Shown here in pieces: positions 23,901 through 41,468 of a stretch of 64,000 bases of DNA. The notes under the pieces are model-generated. The model was given only the letters and a program-made list of their open reading frames with translations, did not search any database and had not been told where the DNA came from. The DNA lies in assembly GCF_963678975.1 (NCBI RefSeq), contig NC_089276.1, forward strand, positions 1,943,445-2,007,444, written 5' to 3'. This DNA comes from Dysidea avara. Taxonomy: Eukaryota > Porifera > Demospongiae > Dictyoceratida > Dysideidae. Both the position numbers and the translations under genes were made by a program. Numbering within the stretch: position 1 is the stretch's first letter; each line of letters opens with the position of its first letter.

Positions 23901-24723
23901 TATACAATATCCTTAATAATTAACTAGCACTGGTACCTGCCCTACATGCAGGATTTTATTGCCTTGATTACACTATATTTCAGTATAGGTTATACATGTA
24001 ATTTACTGCTCAGTGGACTAAAGAACTAAACAGGATCTAATTTGAAGTAATGTTTGTTGTGCTGGCTATTTGGACATTAATTTATGATATCCAATGCAAG
24101 CACATCCAACCTGAAGTGGTGCAATTTACTGTAAACACACCTACGCTCCTGCAGTACCGCAACAGTTATTTAATCCTGCCCTGTATGTGTAGGATTTCAT
24201 TTACCTATGTGCAGGACTTCATTACCCCATAGTTACACTACTTCAATTAGTAGGAAAAAGTATAATGCTGAAACAAAGTCTATAGCCCTGACCAGGACTT
24301 TATTGTCTTGCATGGAAACACTACACTTCAATACACTTATACACTTACAGTGCATGAAAAAAACTAAACGATAGCTATTACTTATTCCAATATTTGTTGT
24401 GCTGGCTATTTAGACACAGCATAATAACCCATGCAAACACATACAACTGTATGTTACTAAAGTTGTGTAATGTACTGCAAGTACACCTACACTCCAGCAG
24501 TACTACATCCTGTACTTATCAGTTAATTAGGACTGCCCTATACATGCAGGATTTCATTGCCCTATACTTACCCTACCTCAGTTAGCGACAATGGTAAGGA
24601 TACTCATTCAACATTGAAACAAAGTCTACTCTATAGACATATAGTCTCACATATTTCCAGCAAAAGCTCATTGCAATTATTACAAAAGCATTATAAGTTG
24701 ATGTCAAATTATACTCTAAAAAT

Positions 24724-24818
24724 GAAGTGTGCTTTGTGCGCAAAATGTCAGTGTGCCCTATAACACTAAAGTGTGCCCCATGACACTACTTTTTCTGTGC
24801 AAAGCACACTTCCACCTT
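24724..24818. repeat. Short foldback repeat
   Basis: AAGTGTGCTTTGTGCGCAAAA (split by one base) near 24724-24746 is the imperfect reverse complement of TTTTCTGTGCAAAGCACACTT near 24789-24809. Between them AGTGTGCCC(T/C)AT(A/G)ACACTA occurs twice. Confidence 0.55.
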
Positions 24819-24980
24819 TTACAGTGTGAGAGTTAAAGTAAAATGGCACACGTTCAGAAAAGAATGTTGCACTATTAAGGTTTAGAATCAGAGGAAAAAA
24901 ATACATTAAAAGTGTCTTGTAGCAGGAAAAAAAAAGGCTACACTAAAAAAGGTTGCCAGAGCTAAAAAGAAAAAGGAAGT

Positions 24981-25054
24981 GGCCTCTAGCTGGATTCGAA
25001 CTCGGAACCTTGCATTTATGAAGCACGTGCCCTTCCACTAAGCCAATTGTCCAA
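24981..25054 (-). other. tRNA-like sequence (SINE head or tRNA pseudogene)
   Basis: On the minus strand TTGGCTTAGTGGAAGGGC resembles an A box (TGGCNNAGTGG) and GAGTTCGAATCC resembles a B box, with spacing like a tRNA. The acceptor stem does not pair, so this is not a working tRNA. A T-rich stretch downstream (24925-24935 on the minus strand) could end Pol III transcription. Most likely a SINE head. Confidence 0.5.
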
Positions 25055-25330
25055 CAGTAAAAACGCACATTTACAAACCATCTTATAAAGGCATGCATAA
25101 GTTGACTGGCATATACTAGGTGTTTACTTGTGGATTGCATACAGTCGGAAAGAATTCAAGCGAGTGTTTGCTCTACACCCTTGTACTAAATGTGCTGTAC
25201 ACGACATGATGGCAGTTATAGACGCTCTAGGTTATTGCCAAAACCGCTTCGATACGTGCAGCAACTGGCAAGAAGAATGCGTGAACTCAAATGGAATGCA
25301 GACAGCCCGGCAGACAGACGGCTTTTCAGC

Positions 25331-25353
25331 TATATATATATATATATATATAT
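25331..25353. repeat. (TA)n microsatellite
   Basis: About 11 uninterrupted TA units. Confidence 0.9.
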
Positions 25354-25399
25354 AGATTTTGAGGGCCGTCAATACCATAGAACAGCTAAGGTATTTTCG

Positions 25400-26160
25400 A
25401 CCATCATGTATTTTCAGATCCAATATTCCTTAGAAGAGCAACAAGACTTTTAACACTATTATGGATGCCTTGAGTATTTAACTTTAGGGCATGCACCTAG
25501 TATTATGCCTCAAGCATTTGACTTTAGGGCACGCATCTTGTAGTTAGAGTTAGGGTCAGGGTTCAGGTTTGGTTTCTTCTTTACTGGTATTATTTATAAT
25601 AGCTAGGCTTCTTCATGAATGATATATAAGGTTCTGGCAGTGCAGTGCCTCGGATACAGTGGTTAGAACGAGCCTCAAACTTTTTTTTTTGCGTTTCATT
25701 TGGTTTTTTGCAAAAGTTTTTTATTCACGTGACGATCCACACATGGCTAGCTACAATAAAATGAACTCGAAAATGAACATACAACAGTATAAATCTTCCC
25801 TGTAGTGTAGATTCGAAGATACATAAGAACCCTTAGTATAAAAGATACCACCCAAGCTTAATGAGATCCATAGCAAATGCAGTGCAGCAGTGGCAGCAAA
25901 CTATTACTCATAATATATCTTATAAGGCGCCTATATAGACAGTGTGACTTCTACATAAGATCGAGATACTCTAATAGAACAGTCATCTATTACAGCAGTC
26001 AGGCAAATATTCAGTTATATATATAGTAACTGTTAATGATCAGTCTGGAATAGGGTACAAAAATTTCCTAGGTGGTATGTATTTGGTAGAAAACTTACTA
26101 CTAATACAACAATCACCCTAATACAATAACCCAATAAATTATAATTATACTGTGATAAAT
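25400..26160. other. Gene-free AT-rich DNA
   Basis: No exon recognised. The words TTTAGGGCA(T/C)GCA(C/T)CT(A/T)GTA occur twice near 25486-25545. One copy of the dispersed motif is at about 25969. Confidence 0.4.
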
Positions 26161-26164
26161 TATT

Positions 26165-26668
26165 AAAATCACTCTCATATTTAATCTCAGAGTCTAATTT
26201 TCAAAAATTTCCTGGGGGCGTTCCCCCAGATTCCCTGGCTTGGCATGTTTCATATGCTAAAACTGTCATAAGCTTATCAGTTTAGTAGCTAGCAGTTTGC
26301 TGTTAGTTGTAGTTAGCTTGTTCGTGTAAAATCATTCTCATTTTCAATCTCAGATAGTCTAATTTTCAAAACTTTCCTGGGAGGCATGCCCTCAGACCCC
26401 CCCTAGGTTGCATGCTTTGCATGCTAAAACTGTCAATAAGCTTATCAGTTAGTAGCTTGTAGTCTAGTACAGTAGCTAGTTAGCTAAGCGTGTTCTTGTA
26501 AAATTGCTCTCATATATTCAATCTCAGAGAGTCTAATTTTTAAAATTTTCCTGGCGGGCATGCCCCCTAACTTGGTTTGCATGCTATAGCTGCTAGTAAG
26601 CTTATCAGTTAGTAGCTAGTTGGCTTTTAGTTGTAGTCAGCTAGTTAGCTAGGCTTGTTCTTGTAATG
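26165..26668. repeat. Three tandem units of about 165 bp
   Basis: Units starting near 26165, 26329 and 26500 share CTCTCAT..TTCAATCTCAGA, GTCTAATTTTCAAAA, TTTCCTGG, a GC-rich GGGCATGCCCC-like palindrome and AAGCTTATCAGTTAGTAGCT. Single related units are scattered at about 34150-34215, 35080-35165, 36208-36320 and, inverted, 54285-54350. Confidence 0.75.
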
Positions 26669-26813
26669 TCCTTTTGTCTGTTTTCCTTTATTGAAAATTA
26701 TGGGTTATAGGGCCCCACATACTAAATTTGCTCTGGGCCCCCTAAATCCTCTCGGCAGCCCTGACTTAGAAATGCAACTTTGAAACAACCTGAAAATTGG
26801 CTCAAATTGTGTA

Positions 26814-27001
26814 CAGTGGAACCTCTCGTAACAAACTCACCGAATCAAGTACACAATAGAAAAAACCTCCATAATAAGAACAAAAATTTTGGTCCCAACA
26901 GCTCTGGTTAATACATTTTTTACCTCTGAAAGAGAAAAACCTCTATAAAAGTGGCCAAAAAATCTTGGTCCAAAAATGTCCATAATAGAGAGGTTCCACT
27001 G
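26814..27001. mobile_element. 188-bp Tc1/mariner-like MITE
   Basis: The termini are CAGTGGAACCTCTC and GAGAGGTTCCACTG, flanked by TA on both sides (26812-26813 and 27002-27003). Confidence 0.88.
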
Positions 27002-27163
27002 TATAACTGTTCCAAATTTCATGGTAATAACATTACAGAGTTACAGAATTGTGATTAAATTTTGGAAGTTTATGCCTTGGTGCACTATAGCAGCCAGTTT
27101 TATGCGCCTATCAATGTAATGTCCAATATGGGCTGAGGGTGGGGGAAGGTTGGGGATGGTGGG

Positions 27164-27496
27164 CTGGGCCGCCCAGAGAAATTAAGGGGCCCAGGGCAAA
27201 GAGTTAAAGTGGGGCCCCAGGGGCAAGGAGGTTTCCATTCTGAATCACAACTTCACCCAAGGTTGAAGACCAAAAAAAAGGTCATTACATGCTGACAATG
27301 ACAATAGCTACCCCTCACCAACCATATCTCCTTATTTATAAGCTTGTTAAACTACTCCTCTGAAGAATACTGTGAATGCTCTATTAGAGTATCTAGTTCT
27401 GACTGCTCTATTAGAGTATATCGATCTTTTTAAACAGGTATTCAAGGGGCCTGGGGCAAAATGCCCCCCCCCCCCCCCCCCCTGTGGGCGGCCCTG
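27164..27496. mobile_element. hAT-type MITE, 333 bp
   Basis: The ends are CTGGGCCGCCC and GGGCGGCCCTG. There is a perfect 8-bp target duplication ATGGTGGG (27156-27163 and 27497-27504). It is an inverted-orientation relative of 11214-11579. Its core includes two CTCTATTAGAGTAT motifs and a GACC-A(n)-GGTC stretch. Confidence 0.93.
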
Positions 27497-27504
27497 ATGG
27501 TGGG

Positions 27505-28695
27505 GGAGTTGATCGCTAAATTTCCCGACATAGTGGGGATTTGTCTTCACTAAAGGAATTCACTCAGGCTGAGACTCAGGCAGCAAAAGTGTGTGTTCTC
27601 AGTTTAGGAAGGAGTGTCTCGGGTGCTAGCTACTACATTCATACTAGAATCCACTCGACTGAACTAACTCATCGCTAGACCAACGCCACACGACCATACA
27701 AATCCCCAGTATTCCCGGGGTTTGCAAGTCGAGACTTGGTCGTGGCATAGTCGGGGCGGGGTTTGCATAGCCAGTACTTGGGGAATTGTAATTTTCAGTG
27801 ATGCAAATCCCCACCTTCCCCCACCTCAGCCGTAGTCAGGGATTACATTGATAGGTGCATTATTGTCTGTACTTGAAAAAGTAGCAGCAATCTTCCGTGT
27901 GAGTGGGAGATCACGTGATCTCGCCAAAATCAGATCAGGTAATGGCAAACGTGTTGCTCTGAGGTTTGCAGTTGCTTTCACTCAGTGTGTCAACTGCATC
28001 AGCTGTCACTGGCATCAGTATGTTTGTGTTTATTTATTAGTAACTATCTGGATCCCTCTTGGGACCTTTCAAGGAGGGAACAGGGTAGACATAAACTTGA
28101 AACCGAAGTTATGCCAAACACAGGAAAGATATCAGACCAGGTGGTGGCGACTTGATCCACAGCAATCTAGGCAAGTGCCTAAGGAGCCACACTGCCTGGG
28201 ATAAGGGATTTCTTCTGCTTTCAGCCAGTACTTAAATATCATGATCATTCATGACTTCTTGCATTTTATCAAAAGCTGAGTTATTAGCAAGTTAGCAACT
28301 GTCCATCTAGGGATCTGCAAAGAGGCTACAGAAAGCCTGAAGTTAGAAACTTGATACTAAAACTATGGCAGCTGCAGCCAGATTAGCTAGATGTGTCAAG
28401 CAAGTGACAGAAAACATGCATGTATATAAAATAAATGTTTTATGGAATAATTTTCTAGCCAATTTTGACGATACCCCATGTAAGTTTTCATTACCTGTGT
28501 CCTTGTACTTTGCTTCAAGACTCCTGCACCAAACAATTGTGCTTATAGATAAACGTACAGTACTGCAGTTTGTAATTAGTGCTCTTATTGATAAATAGAG
28601 ACGTCCCTGGTAGACCCTCAGAATTGTATGTCTCCTGTAAGCACCGTAAGTATAGGCTGTACTTCAGTTCTGTAAAGAATTAAATTTACTCACAG
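27505..28695. other. Gene-free stretch left of the inverted Rh exons
   Basis: A GC-richer part at about 27690-27820 repeats CAAATCCCC and GGGGTTTGCA words. No exons homologous to Rh exons 1-6 are present on either strand here, although plus-strand Rh exons start just after it. Confidence 0.5.
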
Positions 28696-28705
28696 GCGGT
28701 AGAAC

Positions 28706-30532
28706 AGGGCCCCCCAGCCAGAGCTCCAGAAGGTCGCAACTCTACCATCTGTGGCCTCAATGATGTGGAGGTGTCATTAGGAGTGGAGTGTGGTGATGGA
28801 CGATCTGGTCCACAACAAGCTGGCTACCAACTAGCTCTACTAGCTTGTACTCTCACTATTGCTATTCTTGGAGGTATTGTAACAGGTAAGCAAGTGAACA
28901 GGAAGTTAGTTATACCGTTGCTCTTTATGTCTTGCAAATCACAGTTTATTCCAATCATATACATTCAGTCATTCACTACTGTTCATGGATGTATTTACTA
29001 TTGATACTACTGTGTGCATAGTCATGCATGTGTTCATGTACTGTCCACTTGTACTCACAGCATAATGACAAGGCTTTTTAACACCATATATCATTGTCAA
29101 CATTTTCACCAAAGAGTTAGATGCATGTTTTCAGTAAACACAAAACAATAAACTTGATGTTACAGAATTTATCATGCTGCAGATTTAGCAATAGTTGTAA
29201 GCTGCATTACTGTACAAAAAATAATGTCTAAAATATATACCGTACAGAGGGAAACTTTGGAGGGGGAAAAATTTGGTGAATCAAGCAAAATATCACTGTT
29301 GGCGAAATAAAATTTGGCAAATTGTTAGCAAAGCTCACACCCTTTTAAATTAATTAGATTACTAATCGCTGTGCCTGGCCCTGAAGCAAAAACTGGCGGA
29401 GTGGCACGCCTCTCAGCGGTTCAGCGCCTGGAGTCAGCTACCAACTAAAAGGTAATACTATATAGACAGTAGATGTACACCCTTTGGAATAGTGAACATC
29501 GTACTTAATATGGTAGGACTCGCTACTTGTCACTCCTGTTTCGAGGTGAAGTTTGAGGATACCACGTGTACAGTAACTAGCTACCTAGTGAGGTAGTCGA
29601 GGAAGGCTTGGCTTCATGCTTGGCCCACTATCCCTTGGTCTAGTAGAAAATTGATTAGTTTGATGCTTGATTTGCTATTTTCTTCGCCACCAAAATATTT
29701 GGATGGGGAAAATTTGGCGAATTCATGGTCATTCGCCAATTTTTTACGGCGCCAAAGTTTCCCTCCATACAGTACAGTATGTCTATTGTGCACCCTTAAA
29801 CTGACTGTTCTATTAGAATTGTGTACTCACATACAAAGTTTACAAACACAAGATGTGATCTGTTTTTGTAGGGTTTGTTGCATCACTTCCATTGTTCCAA
29901 CAAACTGCTGACAGTGAATTCTTTGATGATGATCCTTACTGGAATGTGAGTAGTTGTACTAGCACAAACCATCCACTTGTACAATTACTCCATCATAAAA
30001 ATATGCATTTACTTATATTACTGATATATGGCAGTAGGATAGTGAGTCTTCTATGTTCTTTTCATTTCTGTTCCTATACGGAAAGTGTGCATTCATTACA
30101 GAGCATAATAATACATGGTGTTAATTGGTATGATATTAAGTAATCAATTGATACAAGAGTCACAGAGTATGTGATAGGGTGTGCAAACAACATCGTACAT
30201 AGGTGGGCATGCAATGTAATATGTTCAGAGACAAAATATTCTATGCACTAAACCTGTACAATGGGACATAATTATGCTGCTGCTAGTAATAAGGGATAGC
30301 TAATATAGTTGTTAAAATACCCTTGATGTACTTTATACAGCTTGCTGATGATGCAGACAACTATCTACCTCAGTCTCACAAGGACCCAGAACTAGCTGCT
30401 ACCAGCATTACTGCTGGCAGAGATGATACTGACAAAGCTGCATCATCACTGTTCCCAGCTAAGGGTAAAGGTTCAAAAAAAGATGATGATCTTAGCTCTG
30501 TAACTTCTCTGGAGCTGCAGACCACACTGTGA
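28706..30532 (+). pseudogene. Inverted Rh glycoprotein exons 7 (partial), 8 and 9
   Basis: Plus-strand exons: exon 7 part 28706-28885 (ARAPEG then [19 protein letters not shown] and LTIAILGGIVTG, donor GTAAGC), exon 8 29872-29945 ([20 protein letters not shown], donor GTGAGT) and exon 9 30341-30532 (LADDADNYLPQ to a TGA stop). They encode the last transmembrane segments and the cytosolic tail of an Rh protein. The first bases of exon 7 are missing: homology to the paralogues starts around CCCAGCCAGAGC, and the sequence before it gives the wrong splice phase. No plus-strand exons 1-6 exist in the window. The missing start of exon 7 lies on the minus strand at 32835-32843, so this is the inverted 3' third of copy A. 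The frame is open throughout and the splice sites are good, so the break is likely recent, or the join is an assembly error. Confidence 0.9.
29237..29780. mobile_element. Inverted-repeat element with GAGGGAAACTTTGG ends
   Basis: Left TACCGTACAGAGGGAAACTT and the reverse complement of the right end (GTACTGTATGGAGGGAAACT) match. Both ends then carry (A)AAATTTGG(T/C)GAAT words, repeated inside. It lies in intron 7 of the inverted Rh piece and is structurally akin to the ends at 19529-21232. Confidence 0.65.
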
Positions 30533-30792
30533 ACATAACTGGACACTATTATAGCATTTTAAATTGTTCAATTACTACTAAGCTTGCTCATGTACCAACT
30601 ACATCGCCAATGCATATTTTGTGGGTAAAGCAGCCAAAATTCCTAAAAGCAAGCTACATGCAACTAGCTATCATTAATCAATTTCAACATTAAAATTTTA
30701 TAAAATGCATTTAATTCATGAAATCCATTATTTCTGCTTTTACCTTATCATTTTAATTCATTTTTAATTTATTAAGGCTTTACAGCACATGT

Positions 30793-31037
30793 GCATGCAG
30801 AAGGTCTGTAGGACACCTGCCTGTTTAAAGATGTTAAGTATGATTGAAAAGGTGTAAAAAGGAGAAAGAATCCATATTCCATAACAGGACCTGGGCAGCC
30901 TCAAACCTGCAGCCGTCCAATTTACGCTCGAATGCTTACAGGAATCTGCCAGGAGGTTAGGATGTTTTCTCCTTGTTAATTTTGCATAATTATTTGTATT
31001 CATAGGAACTCTAGAGAGTGACTTATTATCTCAAAGT
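30793..31037 (-). mobile_element. tRNA-derived SINE, copy 3
   Basis: Same family as the copies at 18.0-18.6 kb: minus-strand GGCTGCAGGTTTGAGGC (degraded B box), ACCTCCTGGCAGATTCCTGT and a CAGGTGTCCTACAGACC end. It inserted about 260 bp downstream of the inverted Rh exon 9. Confidence 0.7.
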
Positions 31038-31175
31038 GGAACCAAAGGGACGTACTGTACAATAAGCCACAAAGCTATTGGCAAAATTTGCAAGGATTAC
31101 ACATGTACATCTAGCTAGTAAAATAATATTAGCAGGTAATATGAGCTACCTATATGATAATTGTTGCTGTTTGCA

Positions 31176-31177
<2 letters not shown>

Positions 31178-31269
<92 letters not shown>
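31178..31269. repeat. (CA)n microsatellite
   Basis: About 46 uninterrupted CA units. The frames through it are artefacts. Confidence 0.97.
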
Positions 31270-31274
<5 letters not shown>

Positions 31275-31545
31275 GTATCCGCACAAAAATGGCCAAGCTA
31301 TATCAAAAAAAGGTGCAACCTTAAAAAGCCTGGGTGAAAAAAGTTGTGAAATTAAAGGTGGCAGCCAACAAATGGCTATAGCTATATACAGTGTTTGTTG
31401 TCTTGGTTTACTTGTCTCTATGCTGCTATATACTTAAATCTCCATATTTCTTGCACCGATGATTTGAAGCTGCTAAACTGTTCTGCATTAAGTAGAAAAG
31501 GAGTGCGAATAAGTCTAAATCTTTACGTTTTGTGCTTATAGTAAC

Positions 31546-31906
31546 CAGGGGCGGAGGAAGTAGTTGATATGAGTGGGGCTGGGCTGACCCAGACTTATGG
31601 AAATGATCTACATTGTCTCTGGTTTAGTAAGGTGAGACCAAAAAAAAAAAAAAAAAGGTCACAACCAGCTGACAATAGCTCCCCACCTCACCAGCTATGC
31701 ATTTATAGCTGATAAACTACATAAAATCCTTACATAGCTCGCTGCACACTGCTCTAAGACTGTGACTGGTTTATTAGAGTGACTGCTCTATTAAAGTATC
31801 TCGATCTTTACCGCGGTTTTCAGCCCCACTCCAAGGACAATTTCGGCGTGACATCATTCTGAGGGGGGCTAAGCCCCCTAGCCCCCCCCCCTTTCCGCTC
31901 CCTATG
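31546..31906. mobile_element. hAT-type MITE, 361 bp
   Basis: The ends are CAGGGGCGGAGGAAG and (reverse complement of the right end) CATAGGGAGCGGAAAG. There is a perfect 8-bp target duplication ATAGTAAC (31538-31545 and 31907-31914). The core, with a GACC-A(n)-GGTC tract and a CTCTATTAAAGTATCTCGATC motif, is shared with the MITE at 27164-27496 although the ends differ. Confidence 0.92.
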
Positions 31907-32809
31907 ATAGTAACCAAGGTGATAGTTAGATGGAGACTACATCATAACATGCAAAGTTTCCCAGCAACATTAATCCAAGGGACTGATTTTAGCATTTCTG
32001 TGACACTATATGTTGGGCCAAAGTTACCAGTCACAAACTTTGCATCTCTATGTAGCCAATTAAAGTGATGCTGATCTTTATGTGGGGATCACAACATAGT
32101 CTACTACTGCAACTGTCCTTACCACACACCTATATCACCTTTACTAGGCAAGAACTGATGTTTCACAGTATGCAATATACAATAATGACACCTGTCATAG
32201 CTAGTGTACAATCACAAAGAACACAATGGCCCTATTAGACTATTTTCACAAGGGCATGACCAGCTAGTAAAGGCTGGAGTCTATTATCCTGGTAAAATGT
32301 CCTGGTATATTAAGAAAGCAAACGCATTATGTCAACAAAATGCTCACATAATGTGAGTATTAAATAAACAGAATTTCAAGCATAAGCAGAATCTCTTCCA
32401 TAAAAAAGTGAGTTAAAGCGCAACTGTGGTCAGCTTGTGATGTGTAATGAGTCCAGTGGACTGTTAATTCTATGGTTGAATTAGTATTGATGGTATCAAT
32501 AATTCTTTGAACAGTAAATGCAGAAGTGAAGGAGCAGGCCAAAGAGCGGGGGGAGGAGGCAACTTTTGATAATGAAAGTTACACAGTGGAATTTGAAGCA
32601 TTCTACATGGTGTGAATGCTATTCATTAATTGGGTGCCCCCAGAAAATGTTTCATAATTTAGAAGCGTTGAGAATATTATAGACAATTCTACTATATTTT
32701 TGCTAAGTAGCTACAGTTTTTAAAATAATATAAGTGCCTGTTCTATTAGAGCGATTGACTATTCTATTAGATGTGGCTGACTGCTCTATTAGAGCATATT
32801 AATCTTTTC

Positions 32810-38648
<5,839 letters not shown>

Positions 38649-38679
38649 TCTCTATCACTCAGTAACGATTAGCCTGAGG

Positions 38680-38687
38680 TTATATAT
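38680..38687 (-). promoter_or_regulatory. Possible TATA box of Rh copy A
   Basis: On the minus strand GATATATAACC lies about 32-40 bp upstream of the ATG at 38648. This is a plausible core promoter if the 5' UTR is very short, but AT-rich DNA makes chance occurrence likely. Confidence 0.25.
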
Positions 38688-38951
38688 CACTCCTTTTTGA
38701 TCACACAGCCCGGATCACTAGTAGCTACCTTAGCTAGTGAAATATGCAGAACACCTGCAACTGTCACTAGTATCCTCCTTGGTATGGCTTGGGAACACCA
38801 ACACATGCCATGTAATAGAAAGTGATAAACAACAGTTTATAGAAACTAAAGGAATGGACTATGTCAACAGTGCACAATACTACAATGAAATGGAAAGACA
38901 TATATGGTGTCCTATGACTATACAAGTAGTTTAACAGTTCACACAAAAGGT

Positions 38952-41468
38952 CTATACTGCTGTTGAGCTCTCTTCTGTGCCGGTGTCCTTGGGTGGCTTT
39001 GCGTCTTGTTTGGTGAGATCTCTCCGGTCTGTTACAGGCAAGTAGTTGTCTGCGTAATCAGCAAGCTGTGGGAAGGGATCACAGCTTTATTGTGCGTGTG
39101 TTGCTGAAAGTGATGACTTATTGTAACCTGAATTAATCTTTAGCTTTTATAACATATGTAGCTACTGAAAATGGTACTTGAAAGATTAGGTATAGCTACA
39201 TACTATGGATATAATTTTTGTGGACTCTATGTAACAAAATACATGAATGCAATACTTGTTCACCAAAAATATCTTGTGATAAGTTATACTTCAGTGCATG
39301 CACAATATAAGCTATATGTATAGATAGCTACCACATAGATGTGTAAATTTTGAAACATAATTCAGATATATGGTTACGTATTTTGAGGATCTTAATTTCA
39401 GCCATATATGGTAGCATCTATAATGATGTACATACATTCCAATAAGGATCATCATCAAAGAATTCATTTTCAGAAGTTCTCTGGAAGAGTGGCAGTGAAG
39501 CAACCAGTCCTGTGAAACCATAAGAATAATATTGCATAATTGATGCTAATACATTACACACTTATAATTAATTAATTCAAATGCTAATCACTTTATACAT
39601 ATATGGCTAACAGGACGTATGAATCAAATCATTCATGACAATTCATACTAATATAATGTGCCCCACAGGTAAATGTTAATATATTTTTAGCTTTTCTGAG
39701 GTTGTTTTTGCCTGAGCTTTGTTGAATAAACATTGTAAGTGATTGCATGTTACTCATTTTTCAACACCAGTACTAGTCTCTAGAAGTGGCAACTATGCAC
39801 CTGCATGATGGGAGTACCACATAATAGCAGTATGATTTTAGGGTGTCTAGCTGAGATGTCAGAAGCTGTATATACTTGCAATAACCACAGTGTTAGTATA
39901 TTGTACATTTTTCTGGCCTCTATCACAGCCGTACCCTAAGCCTAATTATATAAGGTGTGTCTGACTGTTTTTATTAATTGACTGCATATTAGAGAGTCGA
40001 CTGTTCTTAGAGTAGGTGACTACTGTATTAGAATAAGTGAATCCCCAGTCTTGTGCCATTGTGTCTGCCTTCCAACTCTCTGATAGAGGTGGTACCATTG
40101 TGGTAAAAGGTTGTTATACAGATTTAAGCTACCATAATTTTGTTTTATTTTTGTGCAAAAATTTTTGTGTAAAAATATTTTTGTATGATTTATGTGAATG
40201 ACTGCTCTATTAGAGTAGTTCGATCTTGTATAAAATTTTTCGTGCAAGAAATTTTCGTAAAAATTTGCATACGAAAATTATTTTACAACGAAAAAAGCAA
40301 ATTACGGTATTAGTTAACTTGCCTAATTCTAGTCAGTCAGTTGAATAGCTACAATTGCAAGAGTAACGACTGCTGTAGTAGAGTAACGACTGCTGTAGTA
40401 GAGTAACGACTGCTGTAGTTGAGTAACGACTGCTGTAGTAGAGTAATTGATTTGCTCTATTAGAGTATATCTTGATGAGTCTGAAAGCTAACAATGAAAT
40501 GCTTCCGATGAGTTTTAAAAGTCTCTGCTAACAAAGTAAATAGTGTTGCACTAATATTTGGGCCAGTTGTCAGAAAAAAACATTTTTGTGTATCACTATT
40601 GGATTGGCACCATGATGGACAAAGCAGTAGATACAGATGTATGTATTTATTTAACATACCAATATGAAATTTTGTTGATATTCCAACAACCTGATATTTC
40701 GACAACCAGATATTGGATAAGATTTTAAGTTGAAAAACATAGCCAATCTGATGTAGTACTCAATGCCTATCTTCCCACAAATCTTACTAGAAATTAACTT
40801 GTGAAGGACTGAATTAGTTTTATAGTGGCAGTAGTGCTACAACAATAGCTGACAATACATTTAAACAGTAATAAAAAATATTGTATTGCTGGAGAAGGCA
40901 ACTCAATGCATTTATAAACATTATTTGACACACATGCAACACTAAAATTGAGCACAAAACTAATCTTAAGGGACATTAAAGTGGAATAATTATCACTTAC
41001 ATAACTAATGCATTCCTAGACTATACACAATAGAGTAGAAATGGAAAACTGTTATACTAACCTGTAACAACACCTAGAATAGCAATAGTGAGAGCACAAG
41101 CTAGTAGAGCTAGTTGGTGGCCAGCTTGCTGTGGACCAGATCGACCATCACCACACTCCACTCCTAATGACACCTCCACATCATTGAGGCCACAGATGGT
41201 AGAGTTGTGACCTTCTGGAGCTCTGGCTGGGAACACTACATACAAACTGTAGAGGATACATAATCATAAGTAACTACTCTAATAAAGCAGTCATTATGAA
41301 GAACGACACTCACCTGTTCCTATATTTCACATGATTATCATCAGTTTCCATCTTCCTGGCTATACTAGCTGCAACACTAGAAGCAATACCAGAGAATACT
41401 CCAGGGAGACCATGAAGATTGTGTACTCCACAAGTGTCTTGTAGGTAGGACCATCGATCCATTTGTGG
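38952..41468 (-). CDS. Rh glycoprotein 3' module B, exons 6-9 only
   Basis: Exons (minus): 6 at 41468-41314, 7 at 41246-41062, 8 at 39509-39436, 9 at 39065-38952 (TAG stop). All splice sites are GT-AG, the phases equal those of copy C, and no stop interrupts the frame. The module encodes [14 protein letters not shown] with the second pore histidine, the last membrane segments ([16 protein letters not shown]), [10 protein letters not shown] and a 37-residue tail starting [10 protein letters not shown]. Exon 6 ends HVKYRN where A and C have HVEYGN. Exon 7 is 3 bp shorter than in C. Exons 1-5 are absent upstream. It is either a truncated duplicate or an alternative 3' set of exons for copy C (exon 5 of C ends in the phase exon 6 of B needs). 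The intact frame and splice sites make pure decay less likely. Exon calls are firm, function uncertain. Confidence 0.82.
40361..40440. repeat. 20-bp tandem repeat, four copies, in intron 7 of module B
   Basis: GAGTAACGACTGCTGTAGTA repeats four times with one substitution. The next bases lead into a copy of the CTCTATTAGAGTATATC motif, of which the unit may be a diverged relative. Confidence 0.93.

Noticed and set aside
24981..25054. A functional tRNA gene
   Set aside because: The A- and B-box-like sequences are present but the acceptor stem does not pair.
27848..28204. 118-residue plus-strand frame as a possible 5' exon of the inverted Rh exons
   Set aside because: It has no Rh similarity, membrane pattern or matching splice phase.
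28696..28705. Using the acceptor at 28694-28695 as the true start of the inverted exon 7
   Set aside because: Splicing there from a phase-2 exon 6 gives CGG TAG, an immediate stop. The homology with paralogues starts later, which fits a breakpoint better.
31078..31437. Open frames through the (CA)n tracts at 31.2, 35.6 and 55.0 kb, giving His-Thr or Cys-Val repeats
   Set aside because: Pure dinucleotide repeats have no stops in these frames. There is no other coding evidence.
40361..40440. CRISPR array or spaced repeats
   Set aside because: Units are directly adjacent without unique spacers and the genome is clearly eukaryotic. The same holds for 42.6, 51.3 and 59.9 kb.
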